Positions 8,221 through 16,581 of a stretch of DNA of 64,000 nucleotides are shown here, piece after piece. The notes beneath the pieces were generated by a model. It was not told where the DNA came from. It saw nothing but the letters and a program-made list of their open reading frames with translations, and ran no database searches. The stretch comes from Aurantibrevibacter litoralis (GTDB lineage: Bacteria > Bacteroidota > Bacteroidia > Flavobacteriales > Flavobacteriaceae), in the NCBI RefSeq assembly GCF_034651555.1, contig NZ_JAYEEQ010000009.1, positions 85,396 through 149,395 on the forward strand. The letters are read 5' to 3'. Within the stretch, counting starts at the first letter, position 1, and each line of letters begins with the position of its first letter. The translations under genes were made by a program, and so were the position numbers.

Positions 8221-8994
8221 TTAATAATCGGAATACTCGGTGGGGTACAGCATCCTCGCATCATTCTTAGACATATTATTTTGATAATAGGGATCTACTT
8301 TTAATTGAGACCACACAGCCGATTCTCCAAAGGCCTTCCAATGGGCATCTCGACTTTCTTGATTTTCAAAAGTAGTCATATACACTAAATTAGGCATGTG
8401 TGCTCCGGAAAGTACTTCACCGTAGAAAACGGCATTAAATCCCAATTGCTCAAAAAGAGCCACCTCGCCACCCTCGTTAAACATGTGTACCTTGTTTCGA
8501 TAGAGCGCCTCTGTAGGCGATTCATAGCTGCGAAGTTCATAAATTCTATCCGTACGAGGTCCCGTTAAAGGGGAAGGGCGTAGGCCGGGCATTTGTTCAA
8601 AAGCGTATAGCAATACCGATTCTATACGCACATAAGGGGGTTGATTATAAGCAGCGTTTAGATAGGCTGCGCCCGCAGCGTTATGTAGTTCATCTTTTAA
8701 AATAATTTCGGCAGTAGTTTGAAATTCTTCCAAAGACGCATACGGCGTTAAAACATATATTTTCTTTATAGAATCTGTGGCAATGGTTTTGGGTTTAAAC
8801 ACACCAATATTGGAAATCCCTGTCCTTTTTAATGCCGGTAAATAAGCATCTTTCAAATACGCATCTGTGATACTAATTTGTGTGTCAGAGGATAGTGTAT
8901 ATATCTTAAGTTGAAAATAGGAGCGTTGCTGCGCCTGCACATTTAGGAATATACTTATCAAAATAAAAAAGGGGTATTGCATAATATACTTCAT
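8221..8994 (-). CDS. NIPSNAP-family protein, exported
   Basis: A 257-residue protein starting with a signal peptide (residues 1-21, ending in VQAQ). Two NIPSNAP-like ferredoxin-fold domains follow, with YFQLKIYTLSS at the start of the first and RIYELRSYESPTEALYRNKVHMF at the start of the second. NIPSNAP domains are small dimeric alpha/beta barrels of unclear biochemical role. In Bacteroidetes they are often secreted and lie near sugar or membrane genes. It is the first gene of a two-gene unit with the DUF5009 acyltransferase. No catalytic residues can be pointed to. Confidence 0.85.
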   Translation of the reverse strand: MKYIMQYPFFILISIFLNVQAQQRSYFQLKIYTLSSDTQISITDAYLKDAYLPALKRTGISNIGVFKPKTIATDSIKKIYVLTPYASLEEFQTTAEIILKDELHNAAGAAYLNAAYNQPPYVRIESVLLYAFEQMPGLRPSPLTGPRTDRIYELRSYESPTEALYRNKVHMFNEGGEVALFEQLGFNAVFYGEVLSGAHMPNLVYMTTFENQESRDAHWKAFGESAVWSQLKVDPYYQNNMSKNDARMLYPTEYSDY

Positions 8995-9090
8995 GGTGGT
9001 AGATAAGGTTTAAAAATGAGCATGGAAAGTACTTCTTTTTTTTGGGATTTAGAACTACTATTTCAAGGAATCCATTTTTGAACACATGAT

Positions 9091-11403
9091 TTAAAAGTCG
9101 CTATGCTTTCTAATTTTAATAACTACTGATTTGGAGGTGGGGGTATTGCTGTAGTCTGCCGTGCTATCTATAGGTACCAGCACATTGGCCTCCGGAAAAT
9201 AGGTCGCCACACATTGCTCCGGAATCTGATAGGGAACAATGATAAATTTCGATGCGATACGTTCGCTATTGTTGTGGCTATTATACAGATCCACTACATC
9301 CCCTGAAACAAAACCGCATTTTTCTATGTCCCGCGGATTGATCAAAACAATCCTCCTTTCATTCTTAATTCCCCTATACCGATCATTTAGGCCGTAAATG
9401 GTAGTGTTAAATTGATCGTGACTCCGTATGGTCATCATCAGGAATTCGTCTTCTTGTAATTTAGTTGCGACCACGTTTGAAATACTAAAATTAGCCTTTC
9501 CGGTATGGGTATAATATTGGTTGCTTCGTGCCGCATTTGGCAAATAGAATCCGCCCGGTTTCCTTACTCTTTCGTTATAGTTGTGAAATCCGGGAATGCA
9601 TTTTTCTATACAATACCTAATGGTGTCATAATTCATATAAAACGACTTCCAATCGATGGTATTGTGGGGAAGCGTCGCCAAAGCCAATCGGCAAACTATT
9701 TCGGGTTCACTCAACAGTTTTTCGGAAATCGGTGCTAAATTTCCTTTACTTTGATGCACCACGCCCATGGAGTTCTCTACAGTTACAAATTGTGGTTCGC
9801 CATTGATGCTATCTAGGTCTGTTCGGGCCAGACAAGGAAGAATTAGTGCTTCTTTTCCGTGAATAAGGTGACTTCGGTTTAATTTGGTGGCTACATGAAC
9901 CGTTAAATCACACTTTTGTAACGCTTTTGCCGTATAATAGGTATCCGGCGTAGCCGATAAAAAATTGCCGCCCATAGCAAAAAATACTTTGGCAGCACCC
10001 GAATGCATAGCTTTTATGCTGGCAACGGTATCATAACCGTTTTCTCTTGGTGGGCTGAATTGAAACTCCTTTTCCAGATTGTCCAACAAGGATTTAGGAG
10101 GTTTTTCATAAATTCCCATCGTACGATCACCCTGCACATTACTATGTCCGCGTACGGGACAGGTGCCCGCTCCGGGTTTACCGATACTCCCTTTTAGCAG
10201 CAAAATATTTACCACTTCTTTAATGGTGTTTACTGCATTTTTGTGCTGGGTAAGTCCCATAGCCCAACAGGCAATAATCTTATTCTTTTGAGATAGTATT
10301 TGAGCTACTTTTTTCAGCTCATCTAAGGGAATCCCACATGTAGCAACCAATGCTGCACTATCTAATTGATTTAAATGTGTCTTGTAGGCCTCAAAACCAG
10401 CTGTTTTATCTTGGATAAAGCCTTGATCCAAAACCTTCCCCGGGCGTTGTGCTTCTTCTTCCAGCAGTAATTTTGCAAGAACCTGCAGCAATGCCATATC
10501 TCCATTAATTTTCACTTGCAAATACAGATCAGCCAGTTTTGTAGTACCACCCATTAATCCGGTTAGTTGCTGCGGATTAGCAAAGCGAACCATCCCTGCT
10601 TCTATAATTGGGTTTATTACGATTATCATTGCGCCACGCTGTTTGGCCTTTTGAAGTGCCGTTAACATGCGTGGGTGATTGGTACCCGGATTCTGACCCA
10701 AAATAAGAATCACTTCGGATTCATTAAAGTCGTCAAGGGTAACACTACCTTTCCCTATACCCAAAGTTTCTGATAGTGCCACACCACTACTTTCATGACA
10801 CATATTACTACAGTCCGGAAGGTTGTTTGTGCCATATGCGCGTACAAAAAGTTGATACAAAAATGCGGCCTCGTTGCTGGTTCTTCCGGAAGTATAAAAA
10901 ATAGCCTCATTGGGGCTTTTTAACCCATTGAGGTGTTTTGCTATTTTTTGAAACGCATTTTCCCAGGAAATTTCTTCATAGTAATCGCTTCCAGGCGCTA
11001 CATACATGGGTTGGGCGATACGCCCTTTTTTTCCTATTTCAAAATCGGAAAGCGCAGCTAAATAGGATATACTATGTTGCTCAAAGAATAGGGCATCTAC
11101 CTTTTTGCTTGTAGCTTCTTCTGCGATGGCCTTAGCTCCATTTTCACAATATTCACCCAACCTACTTCGTTCATCATCGGGATCGGGCCAAGCGCAACCG
11201 GGGCAATCGAATCCATTATATTGATTCAGTTTATGTAATGCTCTAACGCCCCGACCAATTCCCATCGACCCAAAAACGTGCCGAATTGATGATAAAATTG
11301 CCGGAACACCTGCGGCAACCTTTTTGGCATTTGAACGCTGTAAACCCGTTAATTGAGTAGACGACTCAGGGTTTGGGACAGTATTTTTTTCAACCTTACC
11401 CAT
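9091..11403 (-). CDS. FdhF/YdeP-type molybdopterin oxidoreductase
   Basis: A 770-residue member of the formate dehydrogenase alpha-like family. The N-terminal [4Fe-4S]-type motif is present as Cys67, Cys70 and Cys86 (FDCPGCAW and EYCENGAKA). The probable molybdenum ligand is Cys202 in NMCHESSG, so no selenocysteine is needed. Later parts (VRGHSNVQGDRTMGI, the terminal MopB-type domain with VDLYNSHN) match the YdeP branch. The exact reaction of YdeP proteins is unsettled; formate oxidation is possible. No beta or gamma electron-transfer subunits accompany it. The neighbours are a small partner gene overlapping its start by 8 bases and, further upstream, fdhD. Confidence 0.9.
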   Translation of the reverse strand: MGKVEKNTVPNPESSTQLTGLQRSNAKKVAAGVPAILSSIRHVFGSMGIGRGVRALHKLNQYNGFDCPGCAWPDPDDERSRLGEYCENGAKAIAEEATSKKVDALFFEQHSISYLAALSDFEIGKKGRIAQPMYVAPGSDYYEEISWENAFQKIAKHLNGLKSPNEAIFYTSGRTSNEAAFLYQLFVRAYGTNNLPDCSNMCHESSGVALSETLGIGKGSVTLDDFNESEVILILGQNPGTNHPRMLTALQKAKQRGAMIIVINPIIEAGMVRFANPQQLTGLMGGTTKLADLYLQVKINGDMALLQVLAKLLLEEEAQRPGKVLDQGFIQDKTAGFEAYKTHLNQLDSAALVATCGIPLDELKKVAQILSQKNKIIACWAMGLTQHKNAVNTIKEVVNILLLKGSIGKPGAGTCPVRGHSNVQGDRTMGIYEKPPKSLLDNLEKEFQFSPPRENGYDTVASIKAMHSGAAKVFFAMGGNFLSATPDTYYTAKALQKCDLTVHVATKLNRSHLIHGKEALILPCLARTDLDSINGEPQFVTVENSMGVVHQSKGNLAPISEKLLSEPEIVCRLALATLPHNTIDWKSFYMNYDTIRYCIEKCIPGFHNYNERVRKPGGFYLPNAARSNQYYTHTGKANFSISNVVATKLQEDEFLMMTIRSHDQFNTTIYGLNDRYRGIKNERRIVLINPRDIEKCGFVSGDVVDLYNSHNNSERIASKFIIVPYQIPEQCVATYFPEANVLVPIDSTADYSNTPTSKSVVIKIRKHSDF

Positions 11404-11773
11404 TTAACTTATTTGCCGCAGGATTGGGGTAGTTGTCTGATTGATCTTCAACGGATTCATCCATACACACAAAATCTTTTTCAATCAACAGGTGTAACGT
11501 TTCACCACTTTCGAGTGCCACTGTATGTGCATAGCCCACTTGCTCGGAGGTCCACCATTCGTTCGCCATTGCAGCAGGCATGAATACAGTAATCGTTTCT
11601 TCTAAAAACTGCGCATCGAGATGTGTAAGGTCTTTTTTTGTTTTTATGCCATAGGCAAATCGACTTGAACTAAACTTGGTTTCCTCTGCCAAATATCCTT
11701 TAGTTGCTACGGTCGCTACCTCGGAGCGTGTGAGCCGCAAACGAATCGTATTTCCTTTAATTCTAATTTTCAC
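11396..11773 (-). CDS. Small protein co-encoded with the FdhF-like enzyme
   Basis: A 125-residue soluble protein beginning MKIRIKGNTIRLRLTRSEV and containing FFEQ-like acidic patches, WWTSEQVGY and LLIEKDFVC. Its stop overlaps the start of the oxidoreductase by eight bases, so translation is probably coupled. Proteins of this sort accompany fdhF/ydeP-type genes in other Bacteroidetes and are annotated as a DUF of unknown role. A function as an assembly chaperone or accessory factor is inference from position. It has one Cys (in FVCMDESVED) and no cofactor motif. Confidence 0.75.
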   Translation of the reverse strand: MKIRIKGNTIRLRLTRSEVATVATKGYLAEETKFSSSRFAYGIKTKKDLTHLDAQFLEETITVFMPAAMANEWWTSEQVGYAHTVALESGETLHLLIEKDFVCMDESVEDQSDNYPNPAANKLNG

Positions 11774-12123
11774 TCGAATAAAATTAAGTTAAACATTTCA
11801 TTTTAAATCTTTTACATCATATAACAGCGTGTTGCTATTCTTCATCCCTTTTTGATGTATTCGCTACGCGTTAACTGTACGAAATTGCGCCCTCAGCGGG
11901 TCATAGCTCCAAAATGTGGAAAGCCCTTATACGTTGATTCCTTTAGGCATTATTGACCGATAAAAGATCAATTCACTTGATTTCCCCATCTACAAAAGGA
12001 GAAAAGTGCTTCTAGAATGAAACTACACCTCCAAAAATACAGGATTTAGAACAAAAATTCCTGTTAAATCATCAAACCGACCTATTTTAGAGACAATCAG
12101 TTCCGTTTCATATAGAATTTCGA

Positions 12124-12168
12124 GAAACTGACTAGCCCCGAAGCTTGGCTCGGTGAATTCTTTAGATT
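12124..12168. repeat. Short, internally deleted relative of the hairpin repeat (copy C)
   Basis: The sequence starts GAAACTGACTAGCCCC, matching the start of copy A (GAAACTGACTATCCCC) at 15 of 16 positions. It ends TTCTTTAGATT, like the end of copies A and B (ATCTTTAGATT). The middle 130 bp with the other hairpins is missing, leaving one small stem (CCGA/TCGG). It is probably a decayed or minimal copy in the same orientation, though the match is short enough that chance is not excluded. Confidence 0.45.
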
Positions 12169-12198
12169 ATAATGACTTCGTTTTTTAGTATTTATAAC

Positions 12199-12338
12199 CG
12201 TTGTTCATTTTGACTTGATTTCGTCGATTTTTGACCTGATCTAAAGGGTAAAGAAATCTTCATTACTTCCTTCAGGATCGAAGCAATTAATGAAGATTTC
12301 AGTATCAAATAAACACCAAATAATCAAAATGAACAACG
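12199..12338. repeat. Nested inverted repeat, MITE-like
   Basis: The outer arms are a perfect 15 bp inverted repeat: CGTTGTTCATTTTGA at 12199-12213 and its complement at 12324-12338. Inside lies a second perfect inverted repeat of 13 bp, GAAATCTTCATTA at 12253-12265 and its complement at 12288-12300, with a further CTTC/GAAG pair near its centre. The 140 bp unit has no coding capacity. It could be a small mobile element or a structured 3' end of the fdhD transcript. Confidence 0.6.
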
Positions 12339-12398
12339 TATTATTTTAAAGGTTCCCTAATGGGTTTATATCAAGTCCTATTTTTGATGTGTACTACT

Positions 12399-13235
12399 TT
12401 ACGACATGCGCAAGCGCTTTTCACCGTAATATACATTGAAACCTTTTTCCTTAAGAAAACCCACTAATGTAATGTCGCATGCCACTGCGGTTTCTACAGC
12501 CAAACTAGACGGTGCCCCAACCGCTACTACCATAGAAATTCCTGCCATTGCAGCCTTTTGTATCAATTCAAAACTGGCACGACCACTTAGAAATAAAATG
12601 TGCTCTTGTAAGGGCAATTGATCTAATTGAAAATAGGCGCCAATTAATTTATCTACAGCGTTATGCCTACCTACATCTTCTCTTAGCCCGATTAAATTTC
12701 CTGGCAAATTAAATAGCCCAGCAGCGTGGAGACCCCCTGTAGACTCAAAAGTGCTTTGTTGAGCCCGCACAAGCGCCGGAAATCGCTTAATATCTTCCGA
12801 ATCTATTTGCCAATTGACCTTTTTTTGAGGTACCGTTCTTTTAATGTCTAAGAATTTCAAATTCGATTTCCCACAGACCCCACAACTGCTGTTCGTAAAG
12901 GAATTTCTATATAATACATCGAGATCAATGGGCTTTTTCATGTTGAGATAAACCGTAATCCCATTTTCAGTTTCTTCGGTGCCAATCACTTGGTTCGCGT
13001 TAGAAATAATTCCCTCGGTAAACAAAAAACCATACACTAAATCTACAGTATCTCCCGGGGTACACATGGTTATAGAGATGCTTTTATTGCGGATAGGAGG
13101 ATGAGCACCTGCTACCGTTAACCGAATTTCCAAAGGTGATTCCACAGCCAGACTATCTTCAATTTGAGTTACCTTAGTGGTTGCGATTTTAAGTATTTGC
13201 GTCTTCTGAATGCCTTTTAAAATTGTGTTGTTCAT
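12399..13235 (-). CDS. fdhD: Formate dehydrogenase accessory sulfurtransferase FdhD
   Basis: FdhD delivers sulfur to the molybdenum cofactor of formate dehydrogenases, which is needed for their activity. The 278-residue protein has the conserved paired cysteines Cys118 and Cys121 in SSCGVCGK, the FTEGII segment near residue 72, and the C-terminal LREDVGRHNAVDKLIG, LSGRASFELIQKA and VGAPSSLAVE blocks. The length is normal. It lies upstream of the FdhF-like operon on the same strand, separated by the 625 bp gap, and so supplies the probable client. It follows the metallophosphatase gene by 17 bp, which may be a shared transcript. Confidence 0.95.
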   Translation of the reverse strand: MNNTILKGIQKTQILKIATTKVTQIEDSLAVESPLEIRLTVAGAHPPIRNKSISITMCTPGDTVDLVYGFLFTEGIISNANQVIGTEETENGITVYLNMKKPIDLDVLYRNSFTNSSCGVCGKSNLKFLDIKRTVPQKKVNWQIDSEDIKRFPALVRAQQSTFESTGGLHAAGLFNLPGNLIGLREDVGRHNAVDKLIGAYFQLDQLPLQEHILFLSGRASFELIQKAAMAGISMVVAVGAPSSLAVETAVACDITLVGFLKEKGFNVYYGEKRLRMS

Positions 13236-13252
13236 GTTGAATAATTAACCAT

Positions 13253-14164
13253 TTATACCGTTATAGCCCGGTTGTCGACCGTCTTTCCTTTATCCGTATC
13301 AAAATAAAAATCGAGGCGACCAAGCGTTACACCAAAACATCCGGCCTGATTTACAATCACATTTTGCCCTAATTTATTGGGAACTACAGTAGGTGCCTCT
13401 AAAAAAGTATGCGTATGTCCTCCAATAATGACATCAACATAGGCGGTGGCTGCGGCTAGTTTTAAGTCATCTATGCGTTGCGAATCTTCATAGGAATATC
13501 CCAAATGCGACAAACAAACGACCAAGTCACAACCTTCAACTTCCTTTAGGGTACACCCTATATCTTGAGCCAATTCAATGGGATCTAGATATTTTGTTTC
13601 CTGAAACAGATTTTTGGTAACCAACCCGTCGAGCTTTATGCCCAATCCGAAAACCCCTATTTTAAGTTTATTTTTCTCAAAAATTTTATAGGGTTTGGTA
13701 GTTCCTTCTAAAATGGTATTTCGAAAATCATAATTAGCGATTAAAAAGTCGAATTTAGCATGATGCAACTGCGCTAAAAACCCTTCTAAACCATTATCAA
13801 AGTCATGATTTCCCATAGTAGCAGCATCATAGTGCAGCATACTCATCAACTTAAATTCCAGTTCGCCTCCATAAAAATTGAAATAAGGGGTACCTTGAAA
13901 GATATCGCCCGCGTCTAACAATAAGATGTTTGGATTTTCGATTCTTATTTTTTCAATCAGGGAAGCCCGGCGTGCCACACCGCCTTGATTGGGATACAAG
14001 GAATGTTGGTTAGGGAAGGGATCTATATGACTGTGCACGTCATTGGTATGTACTATTGTAAGATGTTTGGTCTTAGTTGGCATACATGATGGCAATGCCA
14101 AGGAGCCTAATCCCACATAAGCGGCTGTGGCCGTACTTCGGGAAATAAATGTTCTTCGTTTCAT
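13253..14164 (-). CDS. 5'-nucleotidase catalytic (metallophosphatase) domain, Tat lipoprotein
   Basis: A 303-residue calcineurin-like metallophosphatase matching the N-terminal catalytic domain of UshA-type 5'-nucleotidases. Metal-ligand motifs are visible: Asp42 and His44 in HTNDVHSHIDP, then LDAGDIFQG, GNHDFDNG and GGHTHTF. The N-terminus has a twin-arginine motif (KRRTFIS) and a lipobox ending at Cys27 (LPSC), so it is probably folded before export and lipid-anchored. It lacks the C-terminal substrate-binding domain, which is encoded by the next upstream gene, 36 bp away. It should act on nucleotides or related phosphoesters in the periplasm. Confidence 0.88.
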   Translation of the reverse strand: MKRRTFISRSTATAAYVGLGSLALPSCMPTKTKHLTIVHTNDVHSHIDPFPNQHSLYPNQGGVARRASLIEKIRIENPNILLLDAGDIFQGTPYFNFYGGELEFKLMSMLHYDAATMGNHDFDNGLEGFLAQLHHAKFDFLIANYDFRNTILEGTTKPYKIFEKNKLKIGVFGLGIKLDGLVTKNLFQETKYLDPIELAQDIGCTLKEVEGCDLVVCLSHLGYSYEDSQRIDDLKLAAATAYVDVIIGGHTHTFLEAPTVVPNKLGQNVIVNQAGCFGVTLGRLDFYFDTDKGKTVDNRAITV

Positions 14165-14200
14165 GTAAATGCCTTTAGCCAGGCTACTTTTTGGGTGAAT

Positions 14201-14968
14201 CTATTTGTTATGTTTTACAAATCGGTCGTCAATTTTCGACTTTAGAGTATCTACTTTGCCAAAATAATCAATCATAGCATTTCGGATATAGTAATTCAAT
14301 TCCCATTGATTAATGCCTTTCGAAAAAAAAGTCATATTGTCCCCGCCGGCTGCCAAATAATTCGATGTGGCAACAAAGTAGGTCTCCGCTTCGTTTAGTA
14401 AGTTTCCTTTAATTTTTACGGTTTCCGGCTCATTGCGATCATTCAGCTGTATTTGAATTCCGGCAATAGGGTGAGGCACATCGGCCTTAATTAGAAAGGA
14501 AACTATATCCCGTACCGCAGTTGCGTTTAATTGAACTATCACAATATCATTTTCAAAAGGCATCACTTCGTAGGCAGTTCTGGCAGAGACATTACCTTTT
14601 GAAATTGTGGAACGAATACCACCATAATTAAGCAACACAAAATCAATGTCATACCCTGTTCTGGCCTTAAAAACAGGTTGGGCCATTTGCAGTACCAAAT
14701 CGGCCAAAAGATTGCCTTCGGTAGAATTGTACCGGCCGTCCTCCTTAGATAAGACCTCTGGGGCATAGGCCAAGGCGCTATCCAAAATAGTGGTAACACG
14801 CTGCCGATATGGCAGTATAAAAGCTTCAATAGCCACTTGATGTTGTATGCTGTCTGTGATTGTTTGCGAATTGACTACCACTTTATGCAAACCCACACGC
14901 TCATAAGTACAAGAAATTAAAGTAAATATTGTTGTAATTATAACAAAATGTTTGATTTTTAAAATCAT
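14201..14968 (-). CDS. 5'-nucleotidase C-terminal domain lipoprotein
   Basis: A 255-residue lipoprotein (lipobox LISC, Cys20) whose body is the C-terminal domain of UshA-type nucleotidases, the part that binds the nucleoside base. Recognisable blocks are TEGNLLADLVLQMA, DFVLLNYGGIRSTI, GNVSARTAYEVMPFEND and ATSNYLAAGGDNMTFF. On its own it has no metallophosphatase motifs. It is the first gene of the pair; the catalytic domain follows on the same strand. Each protein has its own export signal, so this is a genuine two-gene form and not a frameshift. Together they probably form one surface or periplasmic nucleotidase. Confidence 0.88.
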   Translation of the reverse strand: MILKIKHFVIITTIFTLISCTYERVGLHKVVVNSQTITDSIQHQVAIEAFILPYRQRVTTILDSALAYAPEVLSKEDGRYNSTEGNLLADLVLQMAQPVFKARTGYDIDFVLLNYGGIRSTISKGNVSARTAYEVMPFENDIVIVQLNATAVRDIVSFLIKADVPHPIAGIQIQLNDRNEPETVKIKGNLLNEAETYFVATSNYLAAGGDNMTFFSKGINQWELNYYIRNAMIDYFGKVDTLKSKIDDRFVKHNK

Positions 14969-15009
14969 TATCCTTCTTATCTTAGCCGCAGATTTGCAGC
15001 TATATTATT

Positions 15010-15017
15010 TACATTTG
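15010..15017 (+). promoter_or_regulatory. Candidate -7 box for the gene at 15035
   Basis: TACATTTG matches the Bacteroidetes -7 consensus TAnnTTTG, 18 bp upstream of the ATG. A TTTG at 14993-14996 is present but only 13 bases away, shorter than ideal. Confidence 0.35.
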
Positions 15018-15034
15018 TAGAAATGTAAAAATAC

Positions 15035-15568
15035 ATGTTTTTCAAAGGACTCAAGGATAAATTTAAGCGGAAAGCAGGATATAAGGTTTTGGTAAAGCAA
15101 CTTAACCATCCCTTGGTATCTCAAAAACAGAAGAGCGGCGTGCAATCTATTGGTTGTATTGTGGATTTGGATGCATTTTCTGATGCAAATCATTTTTATG
15201 AACTGGTAGAAGAATTTGCGTTACGACCCAATGCGATTAAGATTATGGGATATAAGCGGTATTATGATAAAAACTCGCCCTATGCAACACCTGTATTTTC
15301 AGATAAGGATTTGGGGTGGGGCGGACAAATCGAAAATAGCTATGCGCTAGAATTTTTGAGTAGGGAATACGACCTATTGATTAATTATTACAATACGGAT
15401 AATTTGTTATTACAGCTCTTAAGCGTGAAAACTAGCGCAAGAATTAAAATTGGATTTCCTGACGTAGACAAAAATCTTAATGATTTAATCTTGGCTACGC
15501 CGTTATCAGATTTTAAATTATTTAAAAAGGAGCTAAAAAAGTATTTGGTGGTTCTAAAGGAAATTTAA
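15035..15568 (+). CDS. Conserved flavobacterial protein next to dapA (DUF6913-like)
   Basis: A 177-residue soluble protein with a basic N-terminus (MFFKGLKDKFKRKAGYKVL) and an alpha/beta body containing SIGCIVDLDAFSD and YDLLINYYNTDNLLL. I recall this family as DUF6913 and as lying directly before dapA in Flavobacteriaceae; its function is unknown. The stop codon overlaps the dapA start (TAATG), which points to coupled translation. The lysine-rich first helix could contact nucleic acid or membrane, but that is speculation. No cofactor motif is seen. Confidence 0.75.
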   Translation: MFFKGLKDKFKRKAGYKVLVKQLNHPLVSQKQKSGVQSIGCIVDLDAFSDANHFYELVEEFALRPNAIKIMGYKRYYDKNSPYATPVFSDKDLGWGGQIENSYALEFLSREYDLLINYYNTDNLLLQLLSVKTSARIKIGFPDVDKNLNDLILATPLSDFKLFKKELKKYLVVLKEI

Positions 15569-16461
15569 TGATGGAAAGGTTATATGGCACTGGTGTGGCC
15601 TTAGTTACACCCTTTAAAAAAGATTTATCGATTGATGAAGCAGCCTTAAGGCGTTTGGTTGCTTTTAATATTGAAGGTGGCGTAGATTATTTGGTAGTAT
15701 TAGGCACTACCGGTGAGCCGGTTACATTAACTAAAGCCGAAAAAGAATTAGTGATACATACTGTGGTAGACGAAAACCAAGGTCGAATCCCACTCGTATT
15801 AGGCCTGGCAAGCAATGCTACCCAAGGCTTGTTAGAAGAAGTTAGCACTACTGATTTAAGTCCTTTTGATGCCATTCTCTCTGTTTCTCCCTACTACAAT
15901 AAACCGACCCAAGAAGGCATTTATGAGCATTTTAAGGCATTGGCATTGGCCAGCCCAAAACCTATCATTCTTTACAATGTTCCGGGTAGAACCGCAAGCA
16001 ATATGCTGCCCGATACCGTCTTGCGTTTGGCAAACGATTTTGAATCAATAATTGGGATTAAAGAGGCGTCGGGTAATTTAATTCAAATCATGGAAATTTT
16101 AAAGCGCAAACCATCTCGGTTTATGGTAATTTCTGGTGATGATGTTACCGCATTACCTACGGTTCTGGCCGGAGGAACCGGCCTCATTTCTGTGTTAGGG
16201 CAAGCCTTTCCTGCCGAAATGAGGGAACTAGTGCAATTGGGCTTGGACGGAAATGCGAAAGCAGCGTATGCTATTCATTATGCACTTCAAGACGGCATGT
16301 CGCTCATTTTCGAGGAAGGAAATCCGGCCGGAATCAAGGCCGTGCTAATGATGTTAGAGCTCTGCGAACCACAAGTACGACTTCCATTAATGCCCGCCAG
16401 TACAATTCTTAGGTCAAAATTAGCCGCATTTCTAAAACCATTCGTAAAATTATCTGTGTAG
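15568..16461 (+). CDS. dapA: 4-hydroxy-tetrahydrodipicolinate synthase
   Basis: DapA condenses pyruvate with aspartate semialdehyde, the first committed step to diaminopimelate and lysine. The 297-residue TIM-barrel protein shows TTGEPVTLTKAEK (phosphate/substrate loop), SPYYNKPTQEGIYEHF (catalytic Tyr), the LYNVPGRT segment and the Schiff-base lysine in IGIKEASGNL. The start overlaps the previous stop by one base; a second ATG follows immediately at 15571 and could be used instead. The length is standard. Confidence 0.96.
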   Translation: MMERLYGTGVALVTPFKKDLSIDEAALRRLVAFNIEGGVDYLVVLGTTGEPVTLTKAEKELVIHTVVDENQGRIPLVLGLASNATQGLLEEVSTTDLSPFDAILSVSPYYNKPTQEGIYEHFKALALASPKPIILYNVPGRTASNMLPDTVLRLANDFESIIGIKEASGNLIQIMEILKRKPSRFMVISGDDVTALPTVLAGGTGLISVLGQAFPAEMRELVQLGLDGNAKAAYAIHYALQDGMSLIFEEGNPAGIKAVLMMLELCEPQVRLPLMPASTILRSKLAAFLKPFVKLSV

Positions 16462-16558
16462 AAATAGCGTTAAATCCTAGCCAAATAAGTTGTCCCACCA
16501 AAACAAGATATCTATTTTAGCGTTATAAAAATGTTTTTTAAATCCGTTGGGAATCCTT

Positions 16559-16566
16559 AATTTTGC
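16559..16566 (+). promoter_or_regulatory. Candidate -7 box for bamD
   Basis: TAATTTTG is a full match to TAnnTTTG, ending 15 bp before the bamD ATG. No good TTTG is seen at the expected distance upstream. The 120 bp gap after dapA suggests bamD starts its own transcript. Confidence 0.35.
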
Positions 16567-16581
16567 AAAATATTTAATTTT

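Larger units (their letters stand above)
11774..12398. other. Gene-free region between fdhD and the fdhF operon
   Basis: No convincing gene in 625 bp. It should hold the fdhD terminator and the promoter of the fdhF operon. It contains a short relative of the hairpin repeat (12124-12168) and a nested inverted repeat (12199-12338), both listed separately. I looked for a molybdenum-cofactor riboswitch and saw no recognisable one. The stretch 11820-11990 has no obvious structure. Confidence 0.6.

Noticed and set aside
11774..12398. Molybdenum-cofactor riboswitch before the fdhF operon
   Set aside because: No recognisable conserved core; the visible structures are symmetrical inverted repeats that look like mobile-element remains.
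13253..14968. Frameshift in a single ushA gene
   Set aside because: Each half has its own start, its own lipoprotein signal and a 36 bp gap, so they are two genes.
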